A stretch of DNA of 64,000 nucleotides from Mycteria americana (Eukaryota > Chordata > Aves > Ciconiiformes > Ciconiidae). Shown one piece after another: positions 11,861 through 22,870 of the stretch. A program made the position numbers and the translations under genes. Position 1 is the first letter of the stretch; every line of letters starts with the position of its first letter. Under the pieces are notes generated by a model. That model worked only from the letters and a program-made list of their open reading frames with translations. It did not search any database and had not been told where the DNA came from. The stretch covers positions 2,348,501-2,412,500 of the forward strand of contig NC_134368.1 in assembly GCF_035582795.1 (NCBI RefSeq), written 5' to 3'.

Positions 11861-14800
11861 CACTCCTGCATGCCAAAGTACAAATAGGGAAGCTGTTAAG
11901 CCAGACACTTGTCATTACACCTCGCTTCACATCTGTAACACAGACCATTATCCTCGTGTCACCCACTGCAGCAGAGATTAGGACCAGCTTGGCCAGCCTT
12001 CATCCTTAGCACCCAACCCAGAAGACTCAAACTGCTGCTCCTTACTGTGTCACGGTTTCCATGCTCATCCGACCCACCGTAAACCAGTTACACTCCCTAA
12101 CCAAGTAAAACAGTCTTCTACCAAGTGAGGGAATTGCAAGCAGCTCATGGAAGAAGGACACATCCAAGTTCACGGACATTAGATGTCTAATAGCACAGCT
12201 GGCCCCCAGACCCGGTACCCTGCCACCAAATCCCTTGTGCCAGTCTAGATGCTGGGAAGCCACAAAATGAGCCCAGGATGAAATGGGGGCAAACTGATCC
12301 AGCTGAAAAAAATAACTCAAATGAGGTGGGAAAGGGGAGGGTTGTGTTTCAGCACCCTCATGAATGCTGTGCCACACCAATGCTAGGGAGGAGCAAGTGA
12401 AAGATGGGGAAACTGCTTAAGCCAATACTGGCCCAAACAACTACACCCCATAGCCCCAAGCACGAAAAGCAACGTGCACCTAACCGCAGGCAGCTTGACC
12501 AAACCCACGTCAGTGCCCGTGACTATGGACTAGGAACGACACAGCAGGTTACTGTCTGCTTGGACTAACTCACTGAGCTTTTATAAATCTAGCAAGACTC
12601 AATCTTGACTTTTGCCATCACCAAATCCCTCACTCCCATCCCCACACAACCTCTTTCCTGGGCTGGAAACAGTATTTGTGCTATCGCACAGCCAAACATG
12701 TTGAAGCAGAGCTGTATAAAAGCAAAAGATGTTTTAGCTGGGTTATTTTTCCATCCAGATCCATTTTCCAACCAGGTTTACCACCGGGCTTGTACTAATG
12801 CCGCAACTTTCAGCTAAGGATACACTGGGGAGCTCAGAGGGGCTAAGCAAGAGCCCGAGCACTTGCTGGACCCCATCCATAAGCTTATGTCTAAGAGCAA
12901 AGCCCTAGTTTTCCAAGTTCAGCACCAGAAACCTGAATAACACGGGAACATGGCTGTACTAGTTCCAGCTCAGCTCCACCTGAAGCTATAAAAGAAAATA
13001 AACTGGAGAACATCCTTCTTCCAGGCCATCAGTACCAGCTCAGGAGTCAGGATCGCAGACAAGCTGCTGCTATTTGCACTGTCACATTGCTCCAGCCTGG
13101 ACCTGAGGTAGCACCAAACAATGTCAGCAAGATGGGCTGCAGCAAGAGCGCTTCTGGCTCCCACACATCCAGCTCAGGTGTCTCAACACTACCCCCATAC
13201 AGCCAGCCAGAGCCTGAGGGTACCAAGAAGGACCTACGGTGACGTGCCCATGGGAGATGAGGTTAGTTATATCCATTAGTCGCGAATGAGAACATTATTT
13301 GTCAAGCATTCAAGCCAGAAGACCCAGAAACCTAAAGAAAAAAAAAAAAGGCAGTTGAGGACCTCTGGCTCCACTGTTTAAGATGAACCTGGGCACAGGG
13401 GATGAACATGAAACACTGCCAGCATGGTAAACGGGTCGGCCAGGTAGTGCCAGGTCAGCCAGAGCAACACTAATCCCAGACACGGTCACGGAAGAGTTGA
13501 TAAAGGATTTAGGGAACAGAGCTTAATTACAGTCCTACTTTAATCTCAGTCAAGAGCCGCTTAGTAGAAACGCTACCCTATCAAGTGTGCTTAATTTCAT
13601 TCTTGGGTTAAACAACATTGTAATCTCTCCAAACATACACAATTAGCAGACAGATACGAAACTCCTATTAAAAATATAGTTTTACACAAAAGCACAGACT
13701 GGATGACTAATTGCTGTCTGAGATACAACATTTCTCAGTTTTCTAAAGGGGCACAGGTAAGTACTAGTCCCAACATAACTGATAAAAATCTCAACCACTA
13801 AGGAACAATCTAGAAAGCAAATATACACCTAAAAAGAAAAAGAAAAAAAAAAAAAAAAGACTGATGATATAATTTGCAGATAACACAAAAGCTGGCAGAG
13901 TAACCACCCATGAAATCAGGCAGCCGTAGAAAACAATCGTTTGGAAATGTTGATCCTTCCCAGCAACTCGCACTGCAGGAGAACCAAGCGCGAAGGTACA
14001 GACGTGGCAACGAGGAGCACGATCCACAGCTATGAACAACTGTGCTCCCAAGAAAATAACTCTGCATGAAGTAACGACTCCCGTTACAGTGGTGAGGAAA
14101 AGAGAGCTGCTCCGATCTCTCAGTGCACAAGCAGGAGACTACTACAGTATCGAGGTAATTTCATCTGCATCTAAAGTGGTGAGGAGACAGCAAGAATACT
14201 GTAACTACATCTATGTGGCTGGATGGGGCTTTTTTTAATTTATCAAATGCTGTTTAAAAATCCTTCGCCTATTTCAAAAAGCTGCAAATGCAGCTTGAGA
14301 GCAGGAAAAGGGTTTTCAAGAGTGCTAGACTTGCAGAGCTCAAGCTGTAAAACCGAAAAGAAGTCGTCACTGGAAAATACAAGCCTGTATTTTAACCGTG
14401 AGAAGACACCAGGTGTGAAAGGACACTGCAGAGTAGCAAGGGAAAGGACAGGAAAACATCCACAGGCTGAAACCAAGAACTTCTTTTAAATGATTGGCAA
14501 TTCAGATAATCACACAGGCTCATCCTTAGACGACAGGCTGAGCACAGGGAAAAGTGGGTGAAATTATACAGCCCACATTTATGGGGTGTCATACAAGATA
14601 ATCTCACGGTTTCTCCTGCTTTTATTCTGTACCAGTTTGAGTCAATCATTTATAACCCAGGAGTCCAGCATAAAGCACAGGGCCAGGGAGAAGTTAAAAT
14701 CAAGGGAGACTAAGCGAATCACAGAAGAAAGCAAGACAGCCTCAGCTGTGCAATAAAGTAATCTCTCCATATCAAAAGTAACAGCGAGGTATTTCAGGAC

Positions 14801-15419
14801 AAGCACCCGGCAAACACTGTATGAGCTTGCAGAGCGAGGGACTACCCTTTTCTCACCGAGTAAGTTTGATTAGAAACTACAGAGGCATCCCGGCAGAGAG
14901 GTGAGCATCCTCACTTACAGTGACTGCAGCTAGAATATTACGGTCCATCGCTAGCTTCCCATCGCTTAAAAAATAAAGCTGAAGTAGACAGAAAGCTCAG
15001 CGAAGAGCAACAAACTGGATCAGTCAACGGAGTGTAATAAAATTAGAGCACTCGGGTGTCACAGCTTAGTCAAGAGGTGGTTTTAAGGAAGAAAGAGTTT
15101 CTTTTCCCATAGAAGGTTATCTGATCCCACAGAATTAAGTGATTCTTAGAAGACTAGATACAGAGAGGGGATCCAAAAATAGCCTGCAAAAATCAAGAAG
15201 CGTAACACGAGGAAAAAAAAAAAAGAGGAATTAGAACAGCAGAAGGAAGTGGAATTAGGAGCAATGGATATAATTAGTAGAGGTTGAATAGCAGGAAAGA
15301 CATCCTGAAGTGGATTATTTTGATTCCAGGAGCATCACAGACTCAAGGGGATCCCCACAAAGACTCACTGAACTTGCTCAGTGTCCTCCTTCAAACACAA
15401 CGACATTCACTGTCAGGTA

Positions 15420-15420
<1 letters not shown>

Positions 15421-15447
<27 letters not shown>
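15421..15447. repeat. Poly(A) tract
   Basis: An uninterrupted A-run of 26-27 bases, the longest in the left part of the window. Shorter A-tracts of 10-18 occur at about 2650, 5330, 5645, 8080, 13,330, 13,845 and 15,215. No LINE or processed gene copy could be recognised just upstream of this tract, so its origin is unclear. Confidence 0.9.
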
Positions 15448-15452
<5 letters not shown>

Positions 15453-15664
15453 GAGCCCTCGAAGGCATCAGAGCCACCGGCGTAGCAAGACATGAGACTG
15501 GCACAGCTCATCACAAGATCAAGGCTGTTGCCAACGCTTCCTTGCACGCCCTCGTCTCCCTTTTTTTATATTTAGAATGAAATTCCTCTCCTTGAGGAGG
15601 GGCAGGCTTCGTCCCACATCTGCACAGTGCCCAGCACAATGGAGTCCCGGCCCATGCCACCGAC

Positions 15665-15765
15665 TCCCAGAATCACAGCGAGAACAGAGCAGAAAAATAG
15701 GGCTGGAAGGGACTTCAAGAAGGCATCTCGTCCTTCCCCTGCCCCAGGGCAAGAATTACTACACT
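15665..15765 (-). mobile_element. CR1-like LINE 3' fragment (short, diverged)
   Basis: The segment has 'cagaatcacagcgagaacag' followed by 'aaatagggctggaagggact' and 'tcaagaaggcatctcgtcc'. This resembles the 3' tail of an older CR1 subfamily whose consensus is 'agggctggaagggacctcaagaggtcatctagtcc'. Only about 100 bp is recognisable. Confidence 0.6.
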
Positions 15766-18333
15766 TGCTATTTTTCTAACAGAAAACGCTCTCCCTGATG
15801 GGTGGGACACAAACCCACCCAGACAGATGAATTAGTTGGACCTTAAATTTAACTTCTTAACCCCTCCATCACCCTCTGATAATAGCAATTCAGCCTTGAG
15901 CACTACGCCAGGACAACACAGAGCGGCTGCGGTCGGAACCTCTCACTCTGCCGAGTCAGAAACTGATAAAAGCGCGATTCTGCAAACAAGCCCCGATTGG
16001 CAGCAGGAGCCCGGCAGTCCAGCTTATTTCTGAACTGCGCTTTGGGACTGCTGTTCCTAGAAGGGAAGCCAGCCTGGCTCCTGAAGACAGATTTCTTCCA
16101 TGATGCCTACAAGAAGTGAGTCACCTTTTTTTAAAAAGTTTCCATCATCCTCTTTTCCGGACTCACCAGCACATCATGTTTACCCTCAGCTGGTCTAGTT
16201 TCAACTCTAAAAATCTTCGGAGCAGGTATTGCTTGTGCTTATATCATTAGTAATACTCCTGATTAAGTACCGCTGTACTCCCAACAGTTAACGCTAGCAA
16301 AGCACAAACCTTTCTCTGCCCCAGACACTGATTAGTGTTTCTTCTGTGGCTATGCAAAGACAGACATTAAGCCCAACTCCTCATCTAACCCTAATACTAA
16401 GAAACAAGATCAACTGCACTTAGTTCTATGAAATGGAAAAAAAAAAAAACCACCCACACTCTTCATTCTGGCAGTTCCCAGACATTCAAACCAGTTTTTT
16501 CAGTTTTGTTAATAAATCTATGTCTCAGCATCTCCTACCATTCGGTTTACCTTTAAAGGTTTCACAGGAGAACTTCAGAAAGAAAACTGCAAAAAGTCAA
16601 AAACTAAACAAATGTGCAACCCTATAGCACGACAAATCCAGTGCTCTGTTGCTCTACAAATGAAAAGCTTTCCCATTTTAATTTTGTGCCCGCACTGCAC
16701 TATCACTGCAAGTCAAACAGCTTACACCCATTTATCTTTAAAAACAGCCATGCGAATCATTTAAAACCACGAGTCTGTAAAACTTAAATACCGAAAAGAA
16801 ATGAAGGGCTGTAGCGGAGGGGGTGGGACGGGAGGCTCCAGTCCTGTTTCTACCCACAGACTCCCAGCTGGCACGGTGATTTCCAGTTCAGCAGCTCCTG
16901 GGCTGATGCAGAGCAGCTGAAAGAGGAAGGTGAAACCCACTGCACTGCCCTGCGAAAGGGCACCGGGTTCCCCTCGCCACCAAAAGCAGCAAAGCTTAGC
17001 GCCAAATTTCAGTTTGCGATAATGCAACTATTTAGAATTTGAAGCCGAGTATTTCTGGTAACGCACCTCTATCTTTTCCCACCTCTCGGCGTGATCAATT
17101 TGGTTACAATGAGCTATAAATATCCTCTACCCATTTGTACCATCAACCTTCTAGAGGATAACACGCACACTTGTGCTCAGCGCTGCGAGTAATGCATTTT
17201 GGGTTTGATACAAAGTTCTTTGGGGAACTTCTGTTTTACTTTAAAGAGGGGGAAGGAGGGATGAGGTGTCTCAGTTTGCCAAATCCATTACGTGGCTTCT
17301 ACCAGGACAGAGATGCTAACAGTACGTGGTCTGGCTAGCAAGAACAAGTCTTAGACATGCATAATTTATCTGAAATACCATATTTTAAAAAAAAAACAGG
17401 CGATTTCTCATGAGACACAGGCTAAATAGCCAGATACCGCACCTTTCAGATTAACGACGCAGCAGAAGCCACCGCTGCAAAGTCCTAACCAGCACCACAA
17501 AGAAATCCCTAAAAGGCTGAAAGGCCAGACCCAGACTCACGGGAAGGAGCAGAAGGAGAAGGAAAAGTGAAGGGGCAGCGCTCCTGGGCACACAGCTATA
17601 TCCATCTGCGCTCCTCGGGCAGGAGGAGAGCTCGGCAGATGAGGCAACGGGTTCTCCCAGCTGAAGGATACTGCAAGAACCACTGGGAGAAGATGCTTAA
17701 TAGGAGAACAAAGGATCCATTAAGCAAACAGAGGCATTAACTCATATCATATCGTCAGGATGGTAACTACACCCCTACCCACGGCTTCACAATTAGCCAC
17801 GCTTTTTGCCAAACGGACACAAATCAACAAAAAGGGCAGGCGATGGTTTACAAGAATAACTTGGACGGGTTCCGGGCTAAGGGCAGGAAAATGCCCTCCT
17901 TTCCCCTCTTTACCAGCACCCCGGCGGGGAGGGCGACGGCGGGCTGCGGGCAGCCCGAGAGCTCCCGGAGGGGCTGCAGGCCCCGAGCAGGAGCCCACGG
18001 CGGAGGGGCAGAGCCCGCCGCAGGAGCCGGCACCGCAGCCAGGCAGCAGAAGCCCCGCCGCCACCCCGGCCAGGCCCAGGGCGCGGAGCCGCGGGCCGGG
18101 CGCAGGCCGAGGCTCGCCCCTCACGGCGCTCCCACCGCCCGGGCAGCCCGGCCCGTGGGGAGCCGGGCAGGGGGAAGCGAAGGGGCTGCGGGCGCTTCGC
18201 GGAGACGATTATTAAATAATAATTAAAATGTCCTCATTTCTTCAGCGTTTCTGGGGACGGGGGTGGCAAGGCGAAGCCCCCCCCTCCGCCCAGGCTGGCC
18301 GCCCCGGGTCCCGCCGCCCCGCCCCGGCCGCAC

Positions 18334-18446
18334 CTGAGCGTGGGGCCGATGCAGGCCGTGTCGGTGCTCTCGATCTCCCGCAGGATCCGCTCGTGCTCCG
18401 CCGCCGTCTCCAGGCTCTCCAGCTCCGCCATCTTCCCCCGCTCCAT
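18334..18446 (-). CDS. EXOC6B: Exocyst complex component 6B, coding exon 1 (partial gene)
   Basis: EXOC6B (Sec15B) is a subunit of the octameric exocyst, which tethers secretory vesicles to the plasma membrane; Sec15 is the Rab GTPase-binding subunit. The exon encodes the first 37 codons plus two bases: MERGKMAELESLETAAEHER, then ILREIESTDTACIGPTL and the start of an Arg codon. This agrees almost residue for residue with the mammalian N-terminus. The paralogue EXOC6 lacks the MERGK extension and has CVGPTLR, so 6B is favoured. The ATG is at 18,446 on the minus strand. A second in-frame Met (codon 6) could be an alternative start. The exon ends AG with donor GTGCGG at 18,333, phase 2, matching the mammalian exon boundary before SVYDG. 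The remaining exons lie beyond the left edge. The gene points away from SPR. Confidence 0.95.
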
Positions 18447-18571
18447 GGGGCTCCGCCGGCCGACCCACCTGCCCTACCCTACACCCTGCCCGGCCCGGCC
18501 CTCCCCGCCCCGGGCAGCACCAGCGCCGGGGCCGCCCGCTCCGCTCCGCGCGGCCCGGCCCGGCCCCGCCG

Positions 18572-18596
18572 CGCCCGGCACGCCGGGAAATGTAGT
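18572..18596 (-). promoter_or_regulatory. EXOC6B: ZNF143/THAP11-type promoter motif
   Basis: Read on the minus strand this is ACTACATTTCCCGGCGTGCC followed by GGGCG. It closely matches the known ZNF143 (SBS2) consensus ACTACAATTCCCAGCATGC found in many vertebrate housekeeping promoters. It lies about 126-150 bp upstream of the EXOC6B ATG in the sense orientation of that gene. Binding is inferred from the motif alone. Confidence 0.7.
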
Positions 18597-18777
18597 GCGG
18601 GCGGGGGGCACCGCCGCGGCCTGCGCCAGCGCTGCGACACGCCCGGCCCCGGCAGCCGAGGGGCGGGGAGGGCCCGGCGGCGGGAGCGGCCCCTCGAGGC
18701 CGTGTCCCCTGGCCCGTGCCGCCGGAGGGGAGGTGTCCGCCACGGCAGCGGCTGCCGGCCTCCTCCCGAGGGGACAC

Positions 18778-19440
18778 AGCCCCATGGCGTCGACATCTCC
18801 CGGAGGGGTGCAGCCCCATGGCAGGGACCCCGTGTCCTCCCCCCTGAGGAGAGACAGCCACCATGGCCATGACACCCACCATGAGGGGACACAGCCCCAT
18901 GGCAGGGACCCCGTGTCCTGCCCCAGGAGGAGGCACAGCCCCATGGCTATGACACCCACCGTGAGGGGACACAGCCACCATGGTAGTGACACCTGCTATG
19001 AGGGGGGACAGTCCCGTGGCAGGAACCCCATGCCATCCCCTTGAAGGGACACAGCCCCATGGCAGTGACACCCACTGTGAGGGGACAGCCCCATGGCAGG
19101 GACCCCATGTCCTCCCCCGTGAGGAGAGACAGCCACCATGGCAGCAACATCCCCTCTGAGGGGACACAGCCCCATGGCCATGACACCCACCATGAGGGGG
19201 GGACACAGCCACCATGGTAGTGACACCCTCCATGAGGGGGGACAGCCCCCTGGCAGGGACCCCGTGTCCTCCTCCCCGAGGAGACACAGCCCCATGGCAG
19301 GGACCCCATGCCATCCTCTTGAAGGAACACAGCCCCATGGCAGCGATATCCCCCATGAGGGGACACTGCCCCATGGCAGTGACCCCATGTCCTCCCCTCT
19401 GAGGGTACACAGCCCCATGGCAGTGACACTGTTGTCACCT
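18778..19440. repeat. GC-rich minisatellite (~36-45 bp units)
   Basis: Repeated units of the type 'cagccccatggcagggaccc', 'cgtgtcctcccc' and 'tgaggggaca' alternate with a shorter variant containing 'cagccaccatggccatgaca'. About 15 or more imperfect units span ~660 bp. The array begins directly at the outer edge of the EXOC6B CpG island. It creates long spurious open frames on both strands, including a 395-codon minus-strand frame. Confidence 0.92.
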
Positions 19441-21839
19441 GCCATGAAGGGAGGTCCCAGCAGGAACAAACCTGTGTCCCTGCCCTGAGCAGAGGCATCC
19501 CCCTGCCCACGAGGGATGAATCTCCTCTCCTTCTGCCCCATCCCGTCCCTCAGCCCCATAAACAATGTCACCCCCACCCTGAAAAAGTGCCATCGACTGT
19601 GGTCCCAAAGAAAGCTCTCTGCTGACACCGAACCACCTTTCAGCTTGATCCTAAAATGTCCCACCAGCTGCTGAGCTGCAGCGCGTCCCCCCCCGAGCTG
19701 CGCAACCCAAGAGACGTCTTCGCCCAAGGACACGGCAGAGCTTCCTCTGAAAAACACCACCAGCCCCCATCCGACATCCTGGGATGTCAAGGTCTCCTCG
19801 AGGTTTAACACCGCAGCTCTGGGTGCGGCTCCCTCCTTTGGAAGCAGCTGCTTATTATTGTTATTTTGTGTTATTAAAACGACGCTGGAAGGGTCTGGTG
19901 TCCCGGCCACGCGTTATCAGGTGCGGTGGAGCCGTCCTTGCACGGAGATCCCACGCTCTGCCAGAGACACGGTGGGGATGAAGAGCAGGACCGAGAGCAG
20001 GCTATGCATACCACCGAGGGCTTCTGCATTTGCTTTTGTCGTTTCATCTTCTGAGATATAAATAAACTACGCTAATTGTATGAGCACGCCTCTGGCTTCC
20101 CTCACCGCTGCTTGCTAAGGTTGAAAGCTGCTGGTCTGAATATCCCCGTATCATCACTTAATTAAACGAGAAGGCGATAAAAGAACTTCCCAAAACACGA
20201 TGCGCCATGACTGGAACAATGCAGGAGGGGCAAGGAGAGCCTGGCAAAAACTTTGTTAGTTCACGTGAAGTTCACCAGCTCTTGGACATCATGGCTACGG
20301 TTGCCAAACACGGTGTCGTGCGAGACCAGATGGATGTCACTTTGGATGTGTTAACACCAGCGAGGAAATCTGTCCTCTGACAGCAGTCACCATGGAGATC
20401 TGGTAGAAGCTTTCCGAGGACCAAGAAGCAGAGAGACACGTCAGCGGTGGAAGGAAAGCGGATAAAAATAGCAGGGCGATTTCTGAGCCCAGCAGCCTGG
20501 CGCTGCCTTCCCCCGGGCTGGGTCAGGAGCTGTATCGGGGGGAAGCGCTGTGCATTTTGTGCCTGCCTCCGCCGGCTGCTCTGCAGAGGCCGGTGCCGCA
20601 GGCGAGCCGGGGCATCCGTGGCAGAAGACTGGTGCTTCCAGCACCGCAGCTTACAGGGGCAATCCCCTGTGGCAAAAGACCGTGACGGCTGCTGCAAGGA
20701 GCAGGCCATCTGTGATTCAAACTGCTTTGGGCTTCAGACCGTCAAGATGAGCTACCTGTGGCTACGGGAAATATATAATGTGCTGCTCGGTGCGTGATAC
20801 GAACACAGCTCTGGTGTAAAATCCGTAGATACCACCATCTACCGCTGTTAGCAGCTAAGAAGATTACTGTTTTCATTCAAATTAGTAGGGGCTTGTGCTG
20901 TTGGGACGGAGCCAATACTCCTGAAGTCAGTGGTAACTATCGCGTTGTCTTCACTGAGCTTTAGAAACCGGATTAAACACCAGCAGTCGAAGAGCGAGGG
21001 GCTGGCAACAATCCTTAACGGTTTTAATTACAGGATGAGAACTGTTACAAATGACACCAACACCAGTTCAATCCTGAATGCTCGGTTAGGCGATGGTGTT
21101 ATCACAAATACGGATCTCAGAAACAGGATCTGGTTTTCTCTGGTATGAGGACGCTGCTTACAGATTAGATTACAGTACAAGGGGGTTGAGCACGGAGATG
21201 GGACCTTAGAAATCAAGTAGTCATCAAATTCTGATGTTTACTTTAGTTTTACTTCAGTCTCACTCTCCTGCACCAGCAGAAAGAATGAGGACCGCTGTTT
21301 TCAGCGCCGCGATGTAGTGCTTCAGCAAGAAGAGGAGCCCCGTGCCTGGAGCATGGTGTCAGTCAGCCAGCAAGACCACGTCCTGGAGAAAAGCAGAGCA
21401 TTAACCTCCACAGAGCAACATGGGAAGATGCTATGAGGCACTGTAACAGTCTGTCTAAGAAGAAATGTTTGGGTTTGGATGGAAAAAAAATAGTTTGGTT
21501 TTTTTTTTTAATTTCCACCAAAACATCACATTTTTCTCATGGGGAGAAAAGCACCAAAACCATTTCCATAGATTCATAAATACTCACGTCAAATGGGGAG
21601 GGAGAGGGATGTTGTTATCTCGTAGGAGGACCTTCTAAGGAGCACCAACCATAGATTTTCCATGCGTCAATTGGCTTCTAAAGCTATGGTGAAATCTGAG
21701 CATATTTTTAAGAGGAAAACTCAGTGCTGTTTTTGATGCCATAGAAAATCCCACCCGGCCTCCAACTTCAAATTCCAACTGCAGATCTCTTTTGACCCTT
21801 GCATGGTAGAGTCAAAAGTCTGCTGTGATCAAGTTTTTG

Positions 21840-22870
21840 GTGTTCATGTATGGTCCTGAGGTCCAGGATCAACTGACCTCTTCCTTGATCAGCTGAACAG
21901 ATTGATTTCTTGGAGCCTTTCATTCTTAGGCACCTTTTCCAGTAATTTACTCATTTATGCTTTTTTTTTTTTTGCGAAAACGACAATATTTCAAGGTTTT
22001 TCTTAGTCTGTGGGTGCCAGAAGTGGGCAGAGCAGTGGCTCCAGTAACAAGCACAAAGAGAATATAATCCATCTGCTCCTCTTCAACATTGTGTTGGTAC
22101 CATCATGGGCACCATTAGCCAGTCCCGTTGGCCACAGGGTCACCCCAAGGCTGATGTCCAGCTGATTACCCACCGTCACCTTCAATTCTTTTCAGGTCAC
22201 TGCCGTTCGGGATAAAATTTTCCATTCTGTAAGAAAAGCTACATTCTTTGTCCCTGGACACATGGCATTTGGTCACCTTCACATGAATATTCATTGCTTG
22301 TGTCTGGCTTACCGAGCAGTCTGGGACTTGCCCTTATTATTTATTGCCACACAAACTTTGTACCATTCAAAAGCCTGTCCACAAGAAGTTTATTTATTCT
22401 TACCAGTCACTGACATAAGCATGCTGAATTTGTATTGTTCTAATTTATTAATCAAATCATCATGCAGTACCAACACAAATGCATCAAAGATGTCTGTTAC
22501 CAGCTCATAATCTCATTGAAAAATGATATCGAGTTTGCCTGACAGATTCTATTTCCCTTAAAACCATGCTGGCTGACGTTAACTCTTTTATGTTCCCTTC
22601 ATTTCCTACTAATGAAGTTCCATATAATTGGTTTTTATGGGACTGACAACAGCATGATGGAGCTTTAAAAACTCTCCCTTTTCATTACTGCCCTCTCGTT
22701 AGTGTTTTCCAGTCCTCCAGAACTTCCCCGGTGTTCCAAAACTTCCTAAAAAAATCAACGTAACGGGTCAGAAACCTGGAGCAGCCTTTACACAGCCTCG
22801 CGCGCAGGTTACCTGCGGCTGCTGCTTCAACAGCCTGTCGCCATCCGCAACTGCTCGGTCGCTCCGTCAC
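21840..22870 (-). mobile_element. Ancient CR1-type LINE with decayed reverse transcriptase
   Basis: On the minus strand, 22,870 down to about 22,420 still shows RT landmarks in broken frames. These include FFRKFWNTGEVLEDWK (compare WNTGEVPEDWKK in CR1/L3 RT), GFKGNRICQANSISFFNEI (compare GFTKGKSCLTNLI.FYDEV) and, after a frame change, DIFDAFVLVLHDDLINKLE (compare DFSKAFDTVSHDILINKLE). The catalytic motif region that follows is lost. From 22,330 to 21,840 the antisense text of the 3' UTR-proximal part follows in the right order ('ctacattctttgtccctgga', 'cttaccgagcagtctggga', 'ctgaacagattgatttcttg'). It is one continuous, very old, inactive insertion of about 1 kb. Confidence 0.82.

Larger units (their letters stand above)
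1..18333 (-). other. EXOC6B: EXOC6B intron 1 (partial, continues off the left edge)
   Basis: Everything to the left of the EXOC6B exon 1 splice donor lies in the first intron of this minus-strand gene. I looked for the next EXOC6B coding exon (the segment after the TLR residues that starts SVYDG in mammals) among the minus-strand translations and found nothing like it. EXOC6B introns are very large in mammals, so this is expected. The stretch has moderate GC and contains CR1 LINE pieces, short A-tracts, a (TG)n array and no convincing exon. The open frames here are short and have no recognisable domains. Confidence 0.8.
17880..18780. promoter_or_regulatory. EXOC6B: CpG island / EXOC6B promoter region
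   Basis: GC and CpG content jump sharply here compared with the intron to the left, with many CGG/CCG runs. The island spans EXOC6B exon 1 and the sequence upstream of it on the minus strand. No TATA box is visible, as expected for a housekeeping CpG promoter. The position of transcription initiation cannot be read from sequence alone. Confidence 0.8.

Noticed and set aside
13860-15330. Possible further ancient CR1 pieces ('tttgcagataacacaaaagc', 'agagcaacaaactggatcag')
   Set aside because: Isolated word matches only; the order and length of homology were too weak to call an element.
18223-19410. 395-codon minus-strand open frame running from the minisatellite into the EXOC6B promoter
   Set aside because: It is built from the 36-45-bp GC-rich minisatellite, has no domain, and reads EXOC6B exon 1 in the wrong frame.
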